From contig NZ_JBAKHX010000011.1 of the NCBI RefSeq assembly GCF_036906915.1, positions 88,453 to 152,452 of the forward strand: DNA of 64,000 bases. Reading direction: 5' to 3'. Source of the DNA: Phytohabitans sp036906915. GTDB taxonomy: Bacteria; Actinomycetota; Actinomycetes; Mycobacteriales; Micromonosporaceae. Shown in pieces: positions 52,293 through 61,806 of the stretch; the first letter of the stretch is position 1, and every line of letters starts with the position of its first letter. A model generated the notes under the pieces. It made no database searches. It had not been told where the DNA came from and saw only the letters and a program-made list of their open reading frames with translations. Made by a program: the position numbers and the translations under genes.

Positions 52293-53533
52293 GCCGGCAC
52301 CTCCCTCGGGATGCCGCGCAGGAGCCACGCGGCGACCGGAATGGCCGCCGCGAGCAGCGCGGCCACCAACAGCAGCGCGGAGCCGCGACCCATGAATGCC
52401 CACAGCAGCCCGAAGCCCAGCGACGCCGCGAAGCGCGAAAGCGCGACCACCGTCTGCGCCGCCGCGATCCCGGTGCCGCGCGCCTCGGCCGGGACGAGCC
52501 GGCTCATCAGCGCGGCCAGCACGCCGTCCGTAGCGGCGTAGAACATGCCCAGCAGCGCGAGTACGGCCAGTGTGGTGGCCAGCCCGCCGGACGGGCGGGC
52601 GGCGAGCAGGTATCCCAGCAGCAGCGCGGCGTGCCCCCCGACGAGAACGCGGGCGCGCCCGACCCGGTCGGCGAGGCGCCCGAACGGCACGGCGAGACTG
52701 AGGTACACGGCGTTGGTGCCGACGTACAGCAGCGGGAAGTAGAGGGCGGCGAAGTCGTCTCTGTCCTGAAGGGACAGATAGATGAACCCGTCGCCGACGG
52801 TCAGCACACCCAGCAGCCCGCTGGCGATCAGGGGGCGGCGCAGTGTCCGCCCGGCCAGTTCGCGACCCACCCGGCGCAGCCCCACCCGGGCCGCCGCGGT
52901 GGCGGTGCGCACGTTCGGCACGAGCAGCACGAGTACTGCCAAACCCGCGATCGCGAACGCGAACGAGACCACGAACACCGAGTCGTATGAGCCCGGTACC
53001 GCCCAGAGAAGGGTGAACGCCACGAGCGGCCCGAGCGCGGCGCCGGTGGTGTCGAGCGCCCGGTGCACGCCGAACGACCGGCCGAGGGTGCGCGGGTCGG
53101 AGGAGGCGGCGATCAGCGCGTCTCGGGGCGCGGTGCGCACGCCCTTGCCGAGGCGGTCGGCGGTGGTGATCGCCGTGATCGCGAGGAACCCCTGCACGGG
53201 CAGCATCGCGATCCGGCTGAGCGCGGACACCCCGTACCCGATGATGGCCACCAGCTTGGGCCGCTGGCGGCGGTCGGCGGCGTATCCGCCGGCGATCCGC
53301 ACGACGGCGCTGACGCCCTGGTAGATGCCGTCCCAGAAGCCGTAGGCGGCAGGGCTGAGCCCGATCACGGCGGTCAGGTACAGCGGCATGATCGAGGCCA
53401 CCATCTCGGACGACACGTCGGTGAGCAGGCTGACCACGCCGAGCAGCACGACGGTCGACGAGACGCGCCGCGCGACCGCCTGGCCGGACGGTGAAGCGTC
53501 CTCGCCCGGGCGGTCGCGCAGCGTCACGTACAT
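52289..53533 (-). CDS. MFS transporter
   Basis: This 414-residue protein has about 12 hydrophobic segments, and the motif GGYAADRRQRPK between spans two and three is the MFS A-motif. The N-terminal SSTVVLLGVVSLLTDVSSEM and GVRTAPRDALIA resemble the subgroup found near polysaccharide and arsenate-like efflux genes. Start ATG 53533; upstream open frame is not supported. Substrate unknown. Confidence 0.87.
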   Translation of the reverse strand: MYVTLRDRPGEDASPSGQAVARRVSSTVVLLGVVSLLTDVSSEMVASIMPLYLTAVIGLSPAAYGFWDGIYQGVSAVVRIAGGYAADRRQRPKLVAIIGYGVSALSRIAMLPVQGFLAITAITTADRLGKGVRTAPRDALIAASSDPRTLGRSFGVHRALDTTGAALGPLVAFTLLWAVPGSYDSVFVVSFAFAIAGLAVLVLLVPNVRTATAAARVGLRRVGRELAGRTLRRPLIASGLLGVLTVGDGFIYLSLQDRDDFAALYFPLLYVGTNAVYLSLAVPFGRLADRVGRARVLVGGHAALLLGYLLAARPSGGLATTLAVLALLGMFYAATDGVLAALMSRLVPAEARGTGIAAAQTVVALSRFAASLGFGLLWAFMGRGSALLLVAALLAAAIPVAAWLLRGIPREVPA

Positions 53534-53543
53534 GTTCTGTTCC

Positions 53544-54644
53544 TCAGCCGAGTGCGGCGGCCAGCTCCCGGACCACGCGATCCTGCTGGTCAGCGGTGAT
53601 CTGAGGGTAGATCGGCAGCGAGAGCAAATCACCCGCCGCCCGCTCCGCGTGCGGGAAGTCACCCGACCGGTACCCGAGGTCGGCGAACGCGCCGGTCAGG
53701 TGCACCGGCACGGGGTAGTGGATGCCGGCACCGACGCGGGCCGTGTTGAGCGCGGCGAGCACCTCGTCACGCCGCCCGGCGGGCACCCGTACGCAGTAGA
53801 TGTGCCACACGTGCACGTTGCCGTCGAGCGTGACCGGACGCACCACGTCGAGCGGCGCCAGCATCTCGTCGTACCGGGCGGCGGCGGCGCGCCGGAGCTC
53901 GTTCCAGCCGGCCAGCCGGGCGAGCTTCGCGCGCAGTACAACGGCTTGGAGCCCGTCGAGCCGGCTGTTGACGCCGACCAGGTCGTGGGCGTACTTCGTG
54001 AGGCCGCCGTGGTTCGCGATCGTGCGTACCGTCAAGGCCAGGTCGGCGCTGGTGGTGACGACCGCGCCCGCGTCGCCGTAAGCGCCGAGGTTCTTGCCTG
54101 GGTAGAAGCTGGTGGCGGCGATACCGCCGGCGCCCGCGCCGCGGCCGTGCCGGGTCGCGCCCTGGCACTGGGCGGCGTCTTCGACGATCGCGATGTCGCG
54201 CCCGGCGAGCCCTGCACGCAGCCGCTCGACCTCGGCGAGTTGCCCGTACAGGTGCACGGGCACGATCGCGCGGGTCGCGGGCGTGACGGCGGTCAGCGCC
54301 GCGTCGACATCGATCAGGTAGGTGGCCGGGTCGCAGTCGACGAGCACCACTCGCCCGCCGGCCCGGGCGACCGCCTCCGCCGTGGCGATGAACGTGTTGG
54401 CCGGCAGGATCACCTCGCTGCCCGGTCCCACGCCGACGGCCCGCAGCGCGAGCTCGACCGCGTCGGTGCCGTTGGCCACGCCGACGCAGTGCTCGATCTC
54501 GGAGAAGGCGGCGTACTCCTCCTCGAACGCGGTCACCTCGGTGCCGCCGATGAACGCGGTGCCGGCGATGACCCGCTTGAAGCCGGCCTCCACCTCTTCG
54601 GCCACCTCGGCGTGGGCGGCGGCCAGGTCAACGAGCGGGATCAT
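53544..54644 (-). CDS. DegT/DnrJ/EryC1 sugar aminotransferase (1)
   Basis: This 366-residue PLP enzyme has GTDAVELALRA, EDAAQCQGA and the lysine motif YPGKNLGAYGDAG (Schiff base Lys). It transfers an amino group from glutamate to a keto sugar nucleotide. FdtB/QdtB and WbpE/WlbC share this layout. Start ATG 54644 (MIPLVDL) is preferred over 54659. It sits next to a NeuD-like acetyltransferase gene, which suggests amination followed by N-acetylation of the same sugar. Confidence 0.9.
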   Translation of the reverse strand: MIPLVDLAAAHAEVAEEVEAGFKRVIAGTAFIGGTEVTAFEEEYAAFSEIEHCVGVANGTDAVELALRAVGVGPGSEVILPANTFIATAEAVARAGGRVVLVDCDPATYLIDVDAALTAVTPATRAIVPVHLYGQLAEVERLRAGLAGRDIAIVEDAAQCQGATRHGRGAGAGGIAATSFYPGKNLGAYGDAGAVVTTSADLALTVRTIANHGGLTKYAHDLVGVNSRLDGLQAVVLRAKLARLAGWNELRRAAAARYDEMLAPLDVVRPVTLDGNVHVWHIYCVRVPAGRRDEVLAALNTARVGAGIHYPVPVHLTGAFADLGYRSGDFPHAERAAGDLLSLPIYPQITADQQDRVVRELAAALG

Positions 54645-54655
54645 GCTGTTCTGCC

Positions 54656-55360
54656 TCAACTCTCAGCCTCTAGGTTCGCTCGGTCGTGCGGCGCTGAGAG
54701 GCGACAACTCCCTCGCTCACTGCGCAAGAAACGTGCTGGGTTGCCGGCCCAGACCTCACCGGGCGGCACGTCGGCCAGTACCACCGAGCCCATGCCCACG
54801 AGCGATCTCGCGCCCACCGTCCGCGCCTCGCGCACCAGGGCGCCGGCGCCCAGGTAGGCGCAGCGCCGGATCGTGACACCACCGCCGAGGCGCACACCGG
54901 ACGCGATCGTCGCGAAGGATTCGACCCGGTCGTCGTGGGTGAGCACCGCCTGCGGCATCACGGCCACGTGCGCGTCGACGGTGACGTCCGCGGTGAGCGT
55001 GACGCCGGCGAGCAGCACCGTGCCCTGTCCGATCAGGCTGCCGGCGCCGACGTGGGCGGCCGGGTGCACGAGCGTCGCGTACCGGTCGGCGGGCAGCCCC
55101 AGCCGGTCGACCACCCGGGCGCGCACCAGCGGGTCGCGCGGGTTGCCGACGCAGACGAGCACGGCCGCGTCAGGGTAGTCCGACAGCCGCGTGCTGCTGC
55201 CGAGCACCGGCACACCGGAGACCTTCGTGCCGTGCAGCGCGCGGCTGTCGTCGAGGAAACCGAGCAGCCGCCACGTGGGCTGGACGTCGTTGAGCGCCTG
55301 GACAGCCGCGGCGGTCTCGCGGGCGAACCCGCCCGCCCCGACGATGACCAGGTCTCTCAT
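54656..55360 (-). CDS. NeuD/PglD-like sugar O/N-acetyltransferase
   Basis: This 234-residue protein has an N-terminal Rossmann-like domain (VIVGAGGFARETAAA) followed by a left-handed beta-helix of hexapeptide repeats from about residue 100 (GSLIGQGTVLLAGVTLTADV). The catalytic His is probably in VLTHDDRV. It is predicted to acetylate an aminosugar nucleotide from acetyl-CoA. It overlaps the second aminotransferase gene by four bases. Confidence 0.88.
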   Translation of the reverse strand: MRDLVIVGAGGFARETAAAVQALNDVQPTWRLLGFLDDSRALHGTKVSGVPVLGSSTRLSDYPDAAVLVCVGNPRDPLVRARVVDRLGLPADRYATLVHPAAHVGAGSLIGQGTVLLAGVTLTADVTVDAHVAVMPQAVLTHDDRVESFATIASGVRLGGGVTIRRCAYLGAGALVREARTVGARSLVGMGSVVLADVPPGEVWAGNPARFLRSERGSCRLSAPHDRANLEAES

Positions 55361-56502
55361 CGTCCGGCCAGCTTGCGCAGCACGCCGACGATGTGCTCCT
55401 GGTCGCCTTCGGTGAGCGCATGGTGCAGCGGGAGGATCAACGACTCGCGGGTCAGCCGCTCGGTCACCGGCAACGACGGCGGGGCGACGTCTTCGTACGC
55501 GGGCTCCAGGTGCGCGGCCATGATGCCGCGCCGCGCCGACACGCCCTGCGCGGCCAGCTCCGCCAGCACCTCGTCACGGCTCGCGCCGAACTCGGGCGTC
55601 AGCAGCACCCAGAACGACTGGTAGTTGGCTTCGCCATAGGCGGGGTCGCGGACCGGGATCGCGCCGTCCAGGTCCGACAGCATTTCCTGGTACCGGCCGG
55701 CGAGCGCCCGCCGCTGCGCGATGATCCCGGCCAGACGGTCGAGCTGCACAAGGCCAACGGCGGCCTGGATGTCCGTCATGCGGTAGTTATAGCCGGTCTC
55801 CAGGTACGCCTCGAGGATCGGCTTGGCGCTGGCATGGCGATCGGCGGCCGAGACGTTCATGCCGTGCTCGCGCAGCCGGCGCAGCCGGACCGCCTCGTTG
55901 GCGCCGTCGACGGTGACCATGCCGCCCTCGCCGGTGGTGATCAGCTTGCGGGGGTGGAACGACCAGGCGGCGATCGCCGCGCCGCTGCCCACCGGAGCGC
56001 CGTACGCGGTCGAACCGGCGGCGCACGCCGCGTCTTCGACGAGGGCCACGCCCCATGACGCGGCCGCGCCGCGCAGGGCCACCACGTCGAAGGGCACACC
56101 ACCCTGGTGTACCGCGATCACCGCGCGGGTGCGCGAGGTGCGCACCGCGTCGACGGTCTTCACGGTCACGTTGCCGGTGGCCAGGTCGACGTCGGCGAAG
56201 ACCGGGGTCGCGCCGACGTACCGGACCGCGTTGGCGGTGGCGATGAACGACAGCGACGGCACGATCACCTCGTCACCTGGGCCCACTTCCAGCAGTACCA
56301 AGGCCAGGTGAAGTGCGGTCGTGCAGGAACTGACGGCGACACCGTGCTCCGCGCCGACAGCGGCCGCGAAGCGCCGCTCGAACTCCGCGACCCGCGGGCC
56401 CTGCGCCACCCAACCCGAGCGGACGGCGTCGGCCGCCGCCTGGGCCTCTTCTTCGCCTAGCATCGGGATCATGACGGGTATGGGCCGCCGTTCAGTGGTC
56501 AT
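55357..56502 (-). CDS. DegT/DnrJ/EryC1 sugar aminotransferase (2)
   Basis: This 381-residue PLP enzyme has SSCTTALHLAL, EDAACAAGS and the Lys motif FHPRKLITTGEGG. It is closest in motif style to WbpE/PseC-like aminotransferases of UDP-sugars. ATG 56502 is the start; the frame is open upstream to 57189 only as antiphase to the epimerase gene. ATGA overlap with that gene. Either this enzyme or the one at 53544 could make the 3-amino group of an acetamido-uronic acid. Confidence 0.9.
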   Translation of the reverse strand: MTTERRPIPVMIPMLGEEEAQAAADAVRSGWVAQGPRVAEFERRFAAAVGAEHGVAVSSCTTALHLALVLLEVGPGDEVIVPSLSFIATANAVRYVGATPVFADVDLATGNVTVKTVDAVRTSRTRAVIAVHQGGVPFDVVALRGAAASWGVALVEDAACAAGSTAYGAPVGSGAAIAAWSFHPRKLITTGEGGMVTVDGANEAVRLRRLREHGMNVSAADRHASAKPILEAYLETGYNYRMTDIQAAVGLVQLDRLAGIIAQRRALAGRYQEMLSDLDGAIPVRDPAYGEANYQSFWVLLTPEFGASRDEVLAELAAQGVSARRGIMAAHLEPAYEDVAPPSLPVTERLTRESLILPLHHALTEGDQEHIVGVLRKLAGR

Positions 56503-57467
56503 CGTTGCCCCCGCCACCAGTCGACGAGGCCCTGGAGGCCCTCGTGCAGGCCGATCTCGGCGCGGAAGCCGAGGCGGTCGGCGGCGGCGCTGGTGTCGGC
56601 GAGGCGGCGGGTGACGCCGTTGACCGCGCGGGCCGGCCCGTGCTCGGGCGGCAGGTCGGACTTCATGACCTCGCTCAGCGCCTGTGCCAGCTCCTTCAGG
56701 CTGGTCTCGGCGCCGCTCGCGATGTTGAACACCTCGTCGGTCGCGTCGGCCCGCGCCGCCAGGATGTTGGCTCGTGCGATGTCGGCCACGTGCACGAAGT
56801 CCATCGTCTGGAGGCCGTCGCCGAGAATCAGCGGCGGAGTGCCCGACTCGATGCGCTCCATCCAGCGGATCAGCACCTCGGTGTACAGGCCGTAGATGTC
56901 CATCCGCGGGCCGTACACGTTGAAGTAGCGCAGCGCCACGTAGTCCAGGCCGTACATGCCATGGAAGCTGCGCAGCATCCCCTCGTTGAACGCCTTGGCC
57001 GCGCCGTAGAAGGTGTCGTTGTTGTACGGGTGGTGGCGCTCGGTCGTCGGGAACTGCTCGGCCAGCCCGTACACGGACGCCGACGACGAGGCGATCACCT
57101 TGCGCACCTGAGCCGCCGCCGCGGCCTCCAGCACGTTGAAGGTGCCGTCGACCAGTACCTCGTTTGCGAGGCGGGGCTCCTCGGCGCACTGCGTGATGCG
57201 GATCGCGGCGAGGTGGAACACCAGGTCCTTGCCGCGCGTCAGGTCGTGCACCAGCGCCGCGTGCCGGATATCGCCCTCGACCACGGTCACCGAGCCGTGC
57301 TCGGTCGCCCAGGCCAGGTTTTCCTTCCGGCCCCGGACGAAGTTGTCCAGTACCACGATCTCGGCCGCGCCCCCGCGGACCAGTTCGTCGACCACGTGCG
57401 AGCCGATCGTGCCGGCACCGCCGGTGACCAGCGCCCGGGCGCCCTTGATCTCCACAGCCGCGCTCAC
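56499..57467 (-). CDS. NAD-dependent sugar epimerase/dehydratase (SDR)
   Basis: This 322-residue extended SDR has GGAGTIGSHVVDEL (NAD motif), ASSSASVYG, and the catalytic YGAAK. It is similar in layout to UDP-glucose 4-epimerases and to WbpP-like epimerases. GTG 57467 overlaps the oxidoreductase gene by four bases. The exact substrate (UDP-GlcNAc or UDP-GlcNAcA) cannot be told. Confidence 0.87.
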   Translation of the reverse strand: MSAAVEIKGARALVTGGAGTIGSHVVDELVRGGAAEIVVLDNFVRGRKENLAWATEHGSVTVVEGDIRHAALVHDLTRGKDLVFHLAAIRITQCAEEPRLANEVLVDGTFNVLEAAAAAQVRKVIASSSASVYGLAEQFPTTERHHPYNNDTFYGAAKAFNEGMLRSFHGMYGLDYVALRYFNVYGPRMDIYGLYTEVLIRWMERIESGTPPLILGDGLQTMDFVHVADIARANILAARADATDEVFNIASGAETSLKELAQALSEVMKSDLPPEHGPARAVNGVTRRLADTSAAADRLGFRAEIGLHEGLQGLVDWWRGQR

Positions 57468-58540
57468 CGCTGCTCCCATCCCTCGTTCAAGCTCACCATG
57501 GTGCCGCCGTTGGCCAGGCTCCGCGACGCCGCTTCCAGGATCGACAACACCCGCAGGCCGGATCGCCCGTCGGTCAGGGCCGGGGTGCCGGTGCGGATCG
57601 CCCGGGCGTACTCCTCGACCATCGTGCGCAACGCCTCACGCTCGGTGAGGGCCGGCGCCACCATGTCGCCAGACCGGTACGAGACCAGCATGTCGCGCCG
57701 CTGCTCGTCGCCGAGCTCGTCCGAGGTGGCAACGTCGACGCCACGGTCGAAGAGCGATAGCCGCTGCGACGGGTTCAGGTCGTCCCAGACGAGGGTCCGC
57801 TTCGAACCGCCGATGATCGTGGTGCGCACCTTGACCGGCGAGAGCCAGTTGACGTGGATGTGGGCGATCGCGCCCGTGTTGAGCTGCAACGTGAGGTACG
57901 CCACGCAGGCTCGGCCGGCGCCAATACCGTCGGCGCCGTGCGCGGCCACCGCCACCGGGGACACACCCGGCGGCAGCACGAAGTCGAGGATCGACAGGTC
58001 GTGCGGCGCAAGGTCCCACAGCACGTCGATGTCGCGCTGCACCAGGCCGAGGTTGATCCGCACCGAGTCCAGGAAGTGCAACTCGCCCAGCTCGCCACCG
58101 TGCAGCAGCTCACGGATGCGCAGCACGGCCGGCGTGTAGCAGTACGTGTGGTCGCACATCAGCGTCAGTCCGCGCCGGTCCGCCTCCTCGACCAGGCGAG
58201 CGCCCTCTTCGCGGCTGGCGGCGAGCGGCTTTTCCACCAGCACGTGCTTACCTGCGGCCAGCGCGGCCATCGCGACGTCGAGGTGGGTGCCGGCCGGTGT
58301 GGCGATCGCCACCGCATCGACCTTGTCGTCAGCCAGCACCGTGGCGAGCTCGCCGGTGGTCTCCACCGTCGAGTACCCGCCGAGTACCCGCCGGGCCCGG
58401 TCGACGTCGAGGTCGCACAGCCAGCGCAGCCGGAAGGAGGCCGATGATTGGAAGTTGCGGACGAGGTTGGGGCCCCAGTATCCGGCTCCGATGACGGCGA
58501 CGCCGATCGGTGCGGCGGTCGCGGCAAGGGGTGAAGTCAC
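57464..58540 (-). CDS. Gfo/Idh/MocA oxidoreductase (WlbA/WbpB-like)
   Basis: This 358-residue NAD-dependent dehydrogenase has the Rossmann motif IGAGYWGPNLVRNF at about 17-30 and the family EKP motif (VLVEKPLAAS) at about 103. The WGPN sequence and LWDLAPHDLSI are typical of WlbA, which oxidises C3 of UDP-GlcNAcA. It lies with aminotransferase and WlbB-like acetyltransferase genes, so a 3-keto to 3-amino to 3-acetamido sequence is likely. Confidence 0.88.
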   Translation of the reverse strand: MTSPLAATAAPIGVAVIGAGYWGPNLVRNFQSSASFRLRWLCDLDVDRARRVLGGYSTVETTGELATVLADDKVDAVAIATPAGTHLDVAMAALAAGKHVLVEKPLAASREEGARLVEEADRRGLTLMCDHTYCYTPAVLRIRELLHGGELGELHFLDSVRINLGLVQRDIDVLWDLAPHDLSILDFVLPPGVSPVAVAAHGADGIGAGRACVAYLTLQLNTGAIAHIHVNWLSPVKVRTTIIGGSKRTLVWDDLNPSQRLSLFDRGVDVATSDELGDEQRRDMLVSYRSGDMVAPALTEREALRTMVEEYARAIRTGTPALTDGRSGLRVLSILEAASRSLANGGTMVSLNEGWEQR

Positions 58541-58840
58541 AGATATCCATTTCGGTGGGTATCGGCTTGTGCCTGGGGCAGCACCGCGCAGGCGTACGGC
58601 AGGTCAAGCTATCCCCTGGCCTGCGCGGGAAGCCAGGCCACTGACGGAAATCCGGCAGTGCTGGAAGCGTGGACCGGTACCTTCGGTCGGTTCGTCGGTC
58701 TCTTCGGCCCGCGTACGCGGCTCTCCAGGCTCAGACGTGGCAGCGCGTCGGCTAGATGACACCTGGTTTCCTGGGTCGTTACTAGGCTGTCGCGGGCTGC
58801 TGGGCTGTGCCTACCGAGGCCCGCTGGAAGGATGTTTCCC
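58541..58840. other. Divergent intergenic region between WlbA-like and WlbB-like genes
   Basis: 300 bases with no supported reading frame. It must hold promoters for the minus-strand sugar operon (58540 to 51270) and the plus-strand acetyltransferase. I see no convincing -35/-10 pair or long inverted repeat. GGAAGG near 58830 serves as the Shine-Dalgarno of the acetyltransferase. Confidence 0.5.
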
Positions 58841-59446
58841 ATGACTCAGCCGCACGACGGCGCGCATGTCGCGCCGAGTGCCGACGTCGACCCGCGAGCC
58901 CAGATCGGAGCCGGCACCAAGGTGTGGCACCTTGCCCAGGTGCGGGAGGACGCCGTCGTCGGCGACGGCTGCGTCATCGGGCGGGGCGCGTACGTCGGAC
59001 CCGGCGTCCGCCTCGGTGACAACGTGAAGCTGCAAAACTATGCGCTGGTGTACGAGCCGGCGCAGCTCGCCGACGGTGTCTTCATCGGCCCGGCGGCGGT
59101 GCTCACCAACGACGAGTACCCGCGCGCCGTCACACCCGACGGCCGCCTCAAAAGCGGCGACGACTGGACCGCCGTCGGCGTCACCATCGGCGAGGGCGCA
59201 GCGATCGGGGCCCGCGCCGTCTGCGTCGCACCCGTGCGGATCGGCCGGTGGGCGCTCGTCGCCGCGGGCGCGGTCGTAACCAAGGACGTTCCGGACTTCG
59301 CCCTGGTGGCCGGAGTGCCGGCCCGGCGGGTGCGCTGGGTGGGCCGGGCCGGTGAGCCGCTCGTGCCCAAGGGCGACGGGCGGTACGTCTGCCCGCGCAC
59401 CGGTAGTGCCTACGCCGAGGTCGACGGCGCGCTCATCGAGGCCTAG
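58841..59446 (+). CDS. WlbB/WbpD-like sugar N-acetyltransferase
   Basis: This 201-residue left-handed beta-helix protein has hexapeptide turns (GRGAYVGPGVRLGDNVK) and the catalytic-type Asn/Glu segment LTNDEYPRA. It matches enzymes that acetylate the 3-amino group of UDP-2-acetamido-3-amino-glucuronic acid. Start ATG 58841 follows GGAAGGA; TTG 58832 is upstream but less likely. It overlaps the convergent glycosyltransferase gene by 14 bases. Confidence 0.9.
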   Translation: MTQPHDGAHVAPSADVDPRAQIGAGTKVWHLAQVREDAVVGDGCVIGRGAYVGPGVRLGDNVKLQNYALVYEPAQLADGVFIGPAAVLTNDEYPRAVTPDGRLKSGDDWTAVGVTIGEGAAIGARAVCVAPVRIGRWALVAAGAVVTKDVPDFALVAGVPARRVRWVGRAGEPLVPKGDGRYVCPRTGSAYAEVDGALIEA

Positions 59447-60506
59447 CCGACATCGCGGTGTAGAAGGCTTGCAGGTCCTCGGTGAGGCCGCCGGCGGAAT
59501 AGCGGGCGAGCACCCGCTCGGAGCCGGCCCGGCCGATCTTGCTGAACGCCTCGGGGTCGGCGTCGTACGCGGCGCAGGCGTCGGTGATCGCCCTGGCGAA
59601 CGCGACGAGGTCGCCGTCCTCCACCGGCGTGCAGAATTCCGGGTCGAAGAATTCCCGGCCGGCCAGCCCGTGGTAGCCGACGACATAGCAACCGCTAGCC
59701 ATGGCCTCGGCAGGCGGCAGGCCGAAGCCCTCCCGGTCGCTGAAGCTGAGGAAGATGGCGCTTTCCCGCATGATCTCCGCGGTCTCCCGTTCGGTGCGGT
59801 TTTCGATCGGCACGACCTCCCATCCGAGCAGGGCGTCGCGGGCGTGCAAGACCCGTAGCAGTTGTTCGCGTTCCCGCGCCCGGCGGGTCGTGGTGAACGA
59901 GATCCGCCGGGCCGGCGGTTGGTCGCCCGGGTGGAAGAGCGTCGGGTCGATCGCGTTGCGCGTGAGATAGACCGGCAGGTGCGCAAACGCGTACCCGAGC
60001 AGGTCGGCGTTGTCCTGAGAGACGGTGAGGATCGCGCGGATGTTGTCGTGCCCGGCGTACGGCGCGCCCTGCGCGCTGTCATCGTATGGCACGAAGTCCC
60101 AGGTGTCGTACGCCCGCTGATTGAAGATGACGACGCGGATGTCGCGCGGGATGCGGTCGAGCGTTGGGCCATACCACTCCGGGACCACGAGCAGGTCCTC
60201 CGGGCCGATCCGGGTGCGTGACGCGTACTCTATGCGGGTCTTGTTCTCGAACCACGTGCTGCGGAAGCCGTCGGCGCCGTGCAGCACCGCGGCCTCGATG
60301 CCCAACTGTCGCAGTGTGTCCACATGACGGTAAATGACCCGGATGCCGCCGATCGGCAGGTCGAGGTCTGGACCCAGGTAGTAAATGGTGGGCTTTCCGG
60401 ATGCGGGCCCGGTGAGCAGCGTGGGTGGCTGGCGGCGGCGAAGCTCGCGCTGGAGCCGGTACGACTCCATCGTGTGTTTGGCTTTGCCGGCGAGGCGCGA
60501 GATCAC
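59433..60506 (-). CDS. Glycosyltransferase (GT4-like)
   Basis: This 357-residue protein has an N-terminal region with TIYYLGPDLDLPIGGIRVIYRH (donor/acceptor fold start) and a C-terminal domain with SFSDREGFGLPPAEAMASG, the EX7E motif of GT4 enzymes (E...E around REGFGLPPAEA). GTG 60506 follows GGGAG; the open frame reaches 60611. It is coupled by gene order to the membrane protein at 60526. Confidence 0.82.
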   Translation of the reverse strand: MISRLAGKAKHTMESYRLQRELRRRQPPTLLTGPASGKPTIYYLGPDLDLPIGGIRVIYRHVDTLRQLGIEAAVLHGADGFRSTWFENKTRIEYASRTRIGPEDLLVVPEWYGPTLDRIPRDIRVVIFNQRAYDTWDFVPYDDSAQGAPYAGHDNIRAILTVSQDNADLLGYAFAHLPVYLTRNAIDPTLFHPGDQPPARRISFTTTRRAREREQLLRVLHARDALLGWEVVPIENRTERETAEIMRESAIFLSFSDREGFGLPPAEAMASGCYVVGYHGLAGREFFDPEFCTPVEDGDLVAFARAITDACAAYDADPEAFSKIGRAGSERVLARYSAGGLTEDLQAFYTAMSARPR

Positions 60507-60525
60507 GACAGCTCCCGGATGGGGG

Positions 60526-61806
60526 TCAACGCGACAGGTACGAGCACGGTAGCGGGACACTCCAGTCGGGCGGTATGGCGACATCGACGGTACGGGCGGG
60601 CCGCAGCGCACACTCCTCGCGGGCGACCTCGATCTCGGCTCGCCAGGCGGGACCGTTCGCCCGGGCGTTGTCGACCCGGAGGTTGACAGCGGCCACGAGC
60701 GCCAGCAGCGCCGCCAGCGAGTACAGCGGCACCCGAGAGTCCGCCGGCTGCAGGAGCGCCACGAGCGTGGTGATCACGAGCATCGCTGGAGCCACGGCGT
60801 ACCGCGGCGTCGCGACGCCGGAGAGCAGTACCGGCACCATGTAGAGCGCGGCGGCGTGTAACCCGGCCACGACCGCGAGCGTCCGGGCCGGTCGAGTGCG
60901 GCGGGTGTACGCGACGAGCGTCGCCGCGCCCACCACCAACCACGCGATCGCGGCGAGAGCAATCCACCGGGCGTCGACACTCTCGCCCAGCCAACGTTCG
61001 CCGACCAGTGGCGCGGGCACCGCGCGGAGCAGGAAGCCGCTGACCGCCAGCACAGGGTTGGGGGAGAGCTCACGCTCGCTCGACCCGCTCAACAGGCCGG
61101 CGAACTGGATCAGCAGCCCCGCCCCGAGCGCCCCGGCCAGCATGATTCCGTGCCGGTCACGGGCGGCACCGTCCGGACGCCGCAGCGCCCGCCACAGCGC
61201 GAGTGGCACGAAGACGACCGTGACGATGTCACTTGCCACCACGAGGAACGTCACCGTCACAGCTACAGCACGCCCGGCCGGCCGGCGCGGCGTCCACACC
61301 AGGGTCCAGAAGAGCGCATACAGGCCGTACCAGTGGAAGTTGGCAATGGAGTTGAGGACGTCGCCCTGCCCGAGGGGAACGACTACCAAGGGGGCCGACA
61401 CCAGCACACGGGAGAAGGTGGAGGTGAGGTGGCAGCCACTGGCGACGTAAACCAGCAGGGCGAGCAGCGACACCACGACGGCTGCCTCCAGCGCCAGCAC
61501 CGCCGCGGCGGCGCCGGCGGGGAAGAGCGTCGCGACCGCGGCCATCAGCCGGGGTACGGCGTGGAAGTACCCGGCGTACGAGGTGACGAGCGCGTCAAGC
61601 GGTCCTTGCCGCACCGCCTCGATGAGAAAGACGCCACCATCTTCGGCCCACACCGTGTCGAGCGCACCGACGCCGGGCTGGCGCAGGAGACCGACGGCGG
61701 TGCCTACGGCGACGGCGGCCGCCCCGAGTGCAACGCCGCCCCAGCGGCCAGGGCGGGCGGTCTCCACCCGCGCCGGCGCCGCAAACAGGGTCTCCGCGAT
61801 GGTCAC
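60526..61806 (-). CDS. Multi-span membrane protein, possible GT-C glycosyltransferase
   Basis: This 426-residue protein has about ten hydrophobic segments. The first outer loop carries WAEDGGVFL, an acidic motif like the ED/DD of GT-C transferases that use lipid-linked donors. The C-terminal 50 residues are soluble. The start GTG 61806 overlaps the epimerase stop by four bases. Family assignment is tentative; no named domain recognised. Confidence 0.65.
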   Translation of the reverse strand: MTIAETLFAAPARVETARPGRWGGVALGAAAVAVGTAVGLLRQPGVGALDTVWAEDGGVFLIEAVRQGPLDALVTSYAGYFHAVPRLMAAVATLFPAGAAAAVLALEAAVVVSLLALLVYVASGCHLTSTFSRVLVSAPLVVVPLGQGDVLNSIANFHWYGLYALFWTLVWTPRRPAGRAVAVTVTFLVVASDIVTVVFVPLALWRALRRPDGAARDRHGIMLAGALGAGLLIQFAGLLSGSSERELSPNPVLAVSGFLLRAVPAPLVGERWLGESVDARWIALAAIAWLVVGAATLVAYTRRTRPARTLAVVAGLHAAALYMVPVLLSGVATPRYAVAPAMLVITTLVALLQPADSRVPLYSLAALLALVAAVNLRVDNARANGPAWRAEIEVAREECALRPARTVDVAIPPDWSVPLPCSYLSR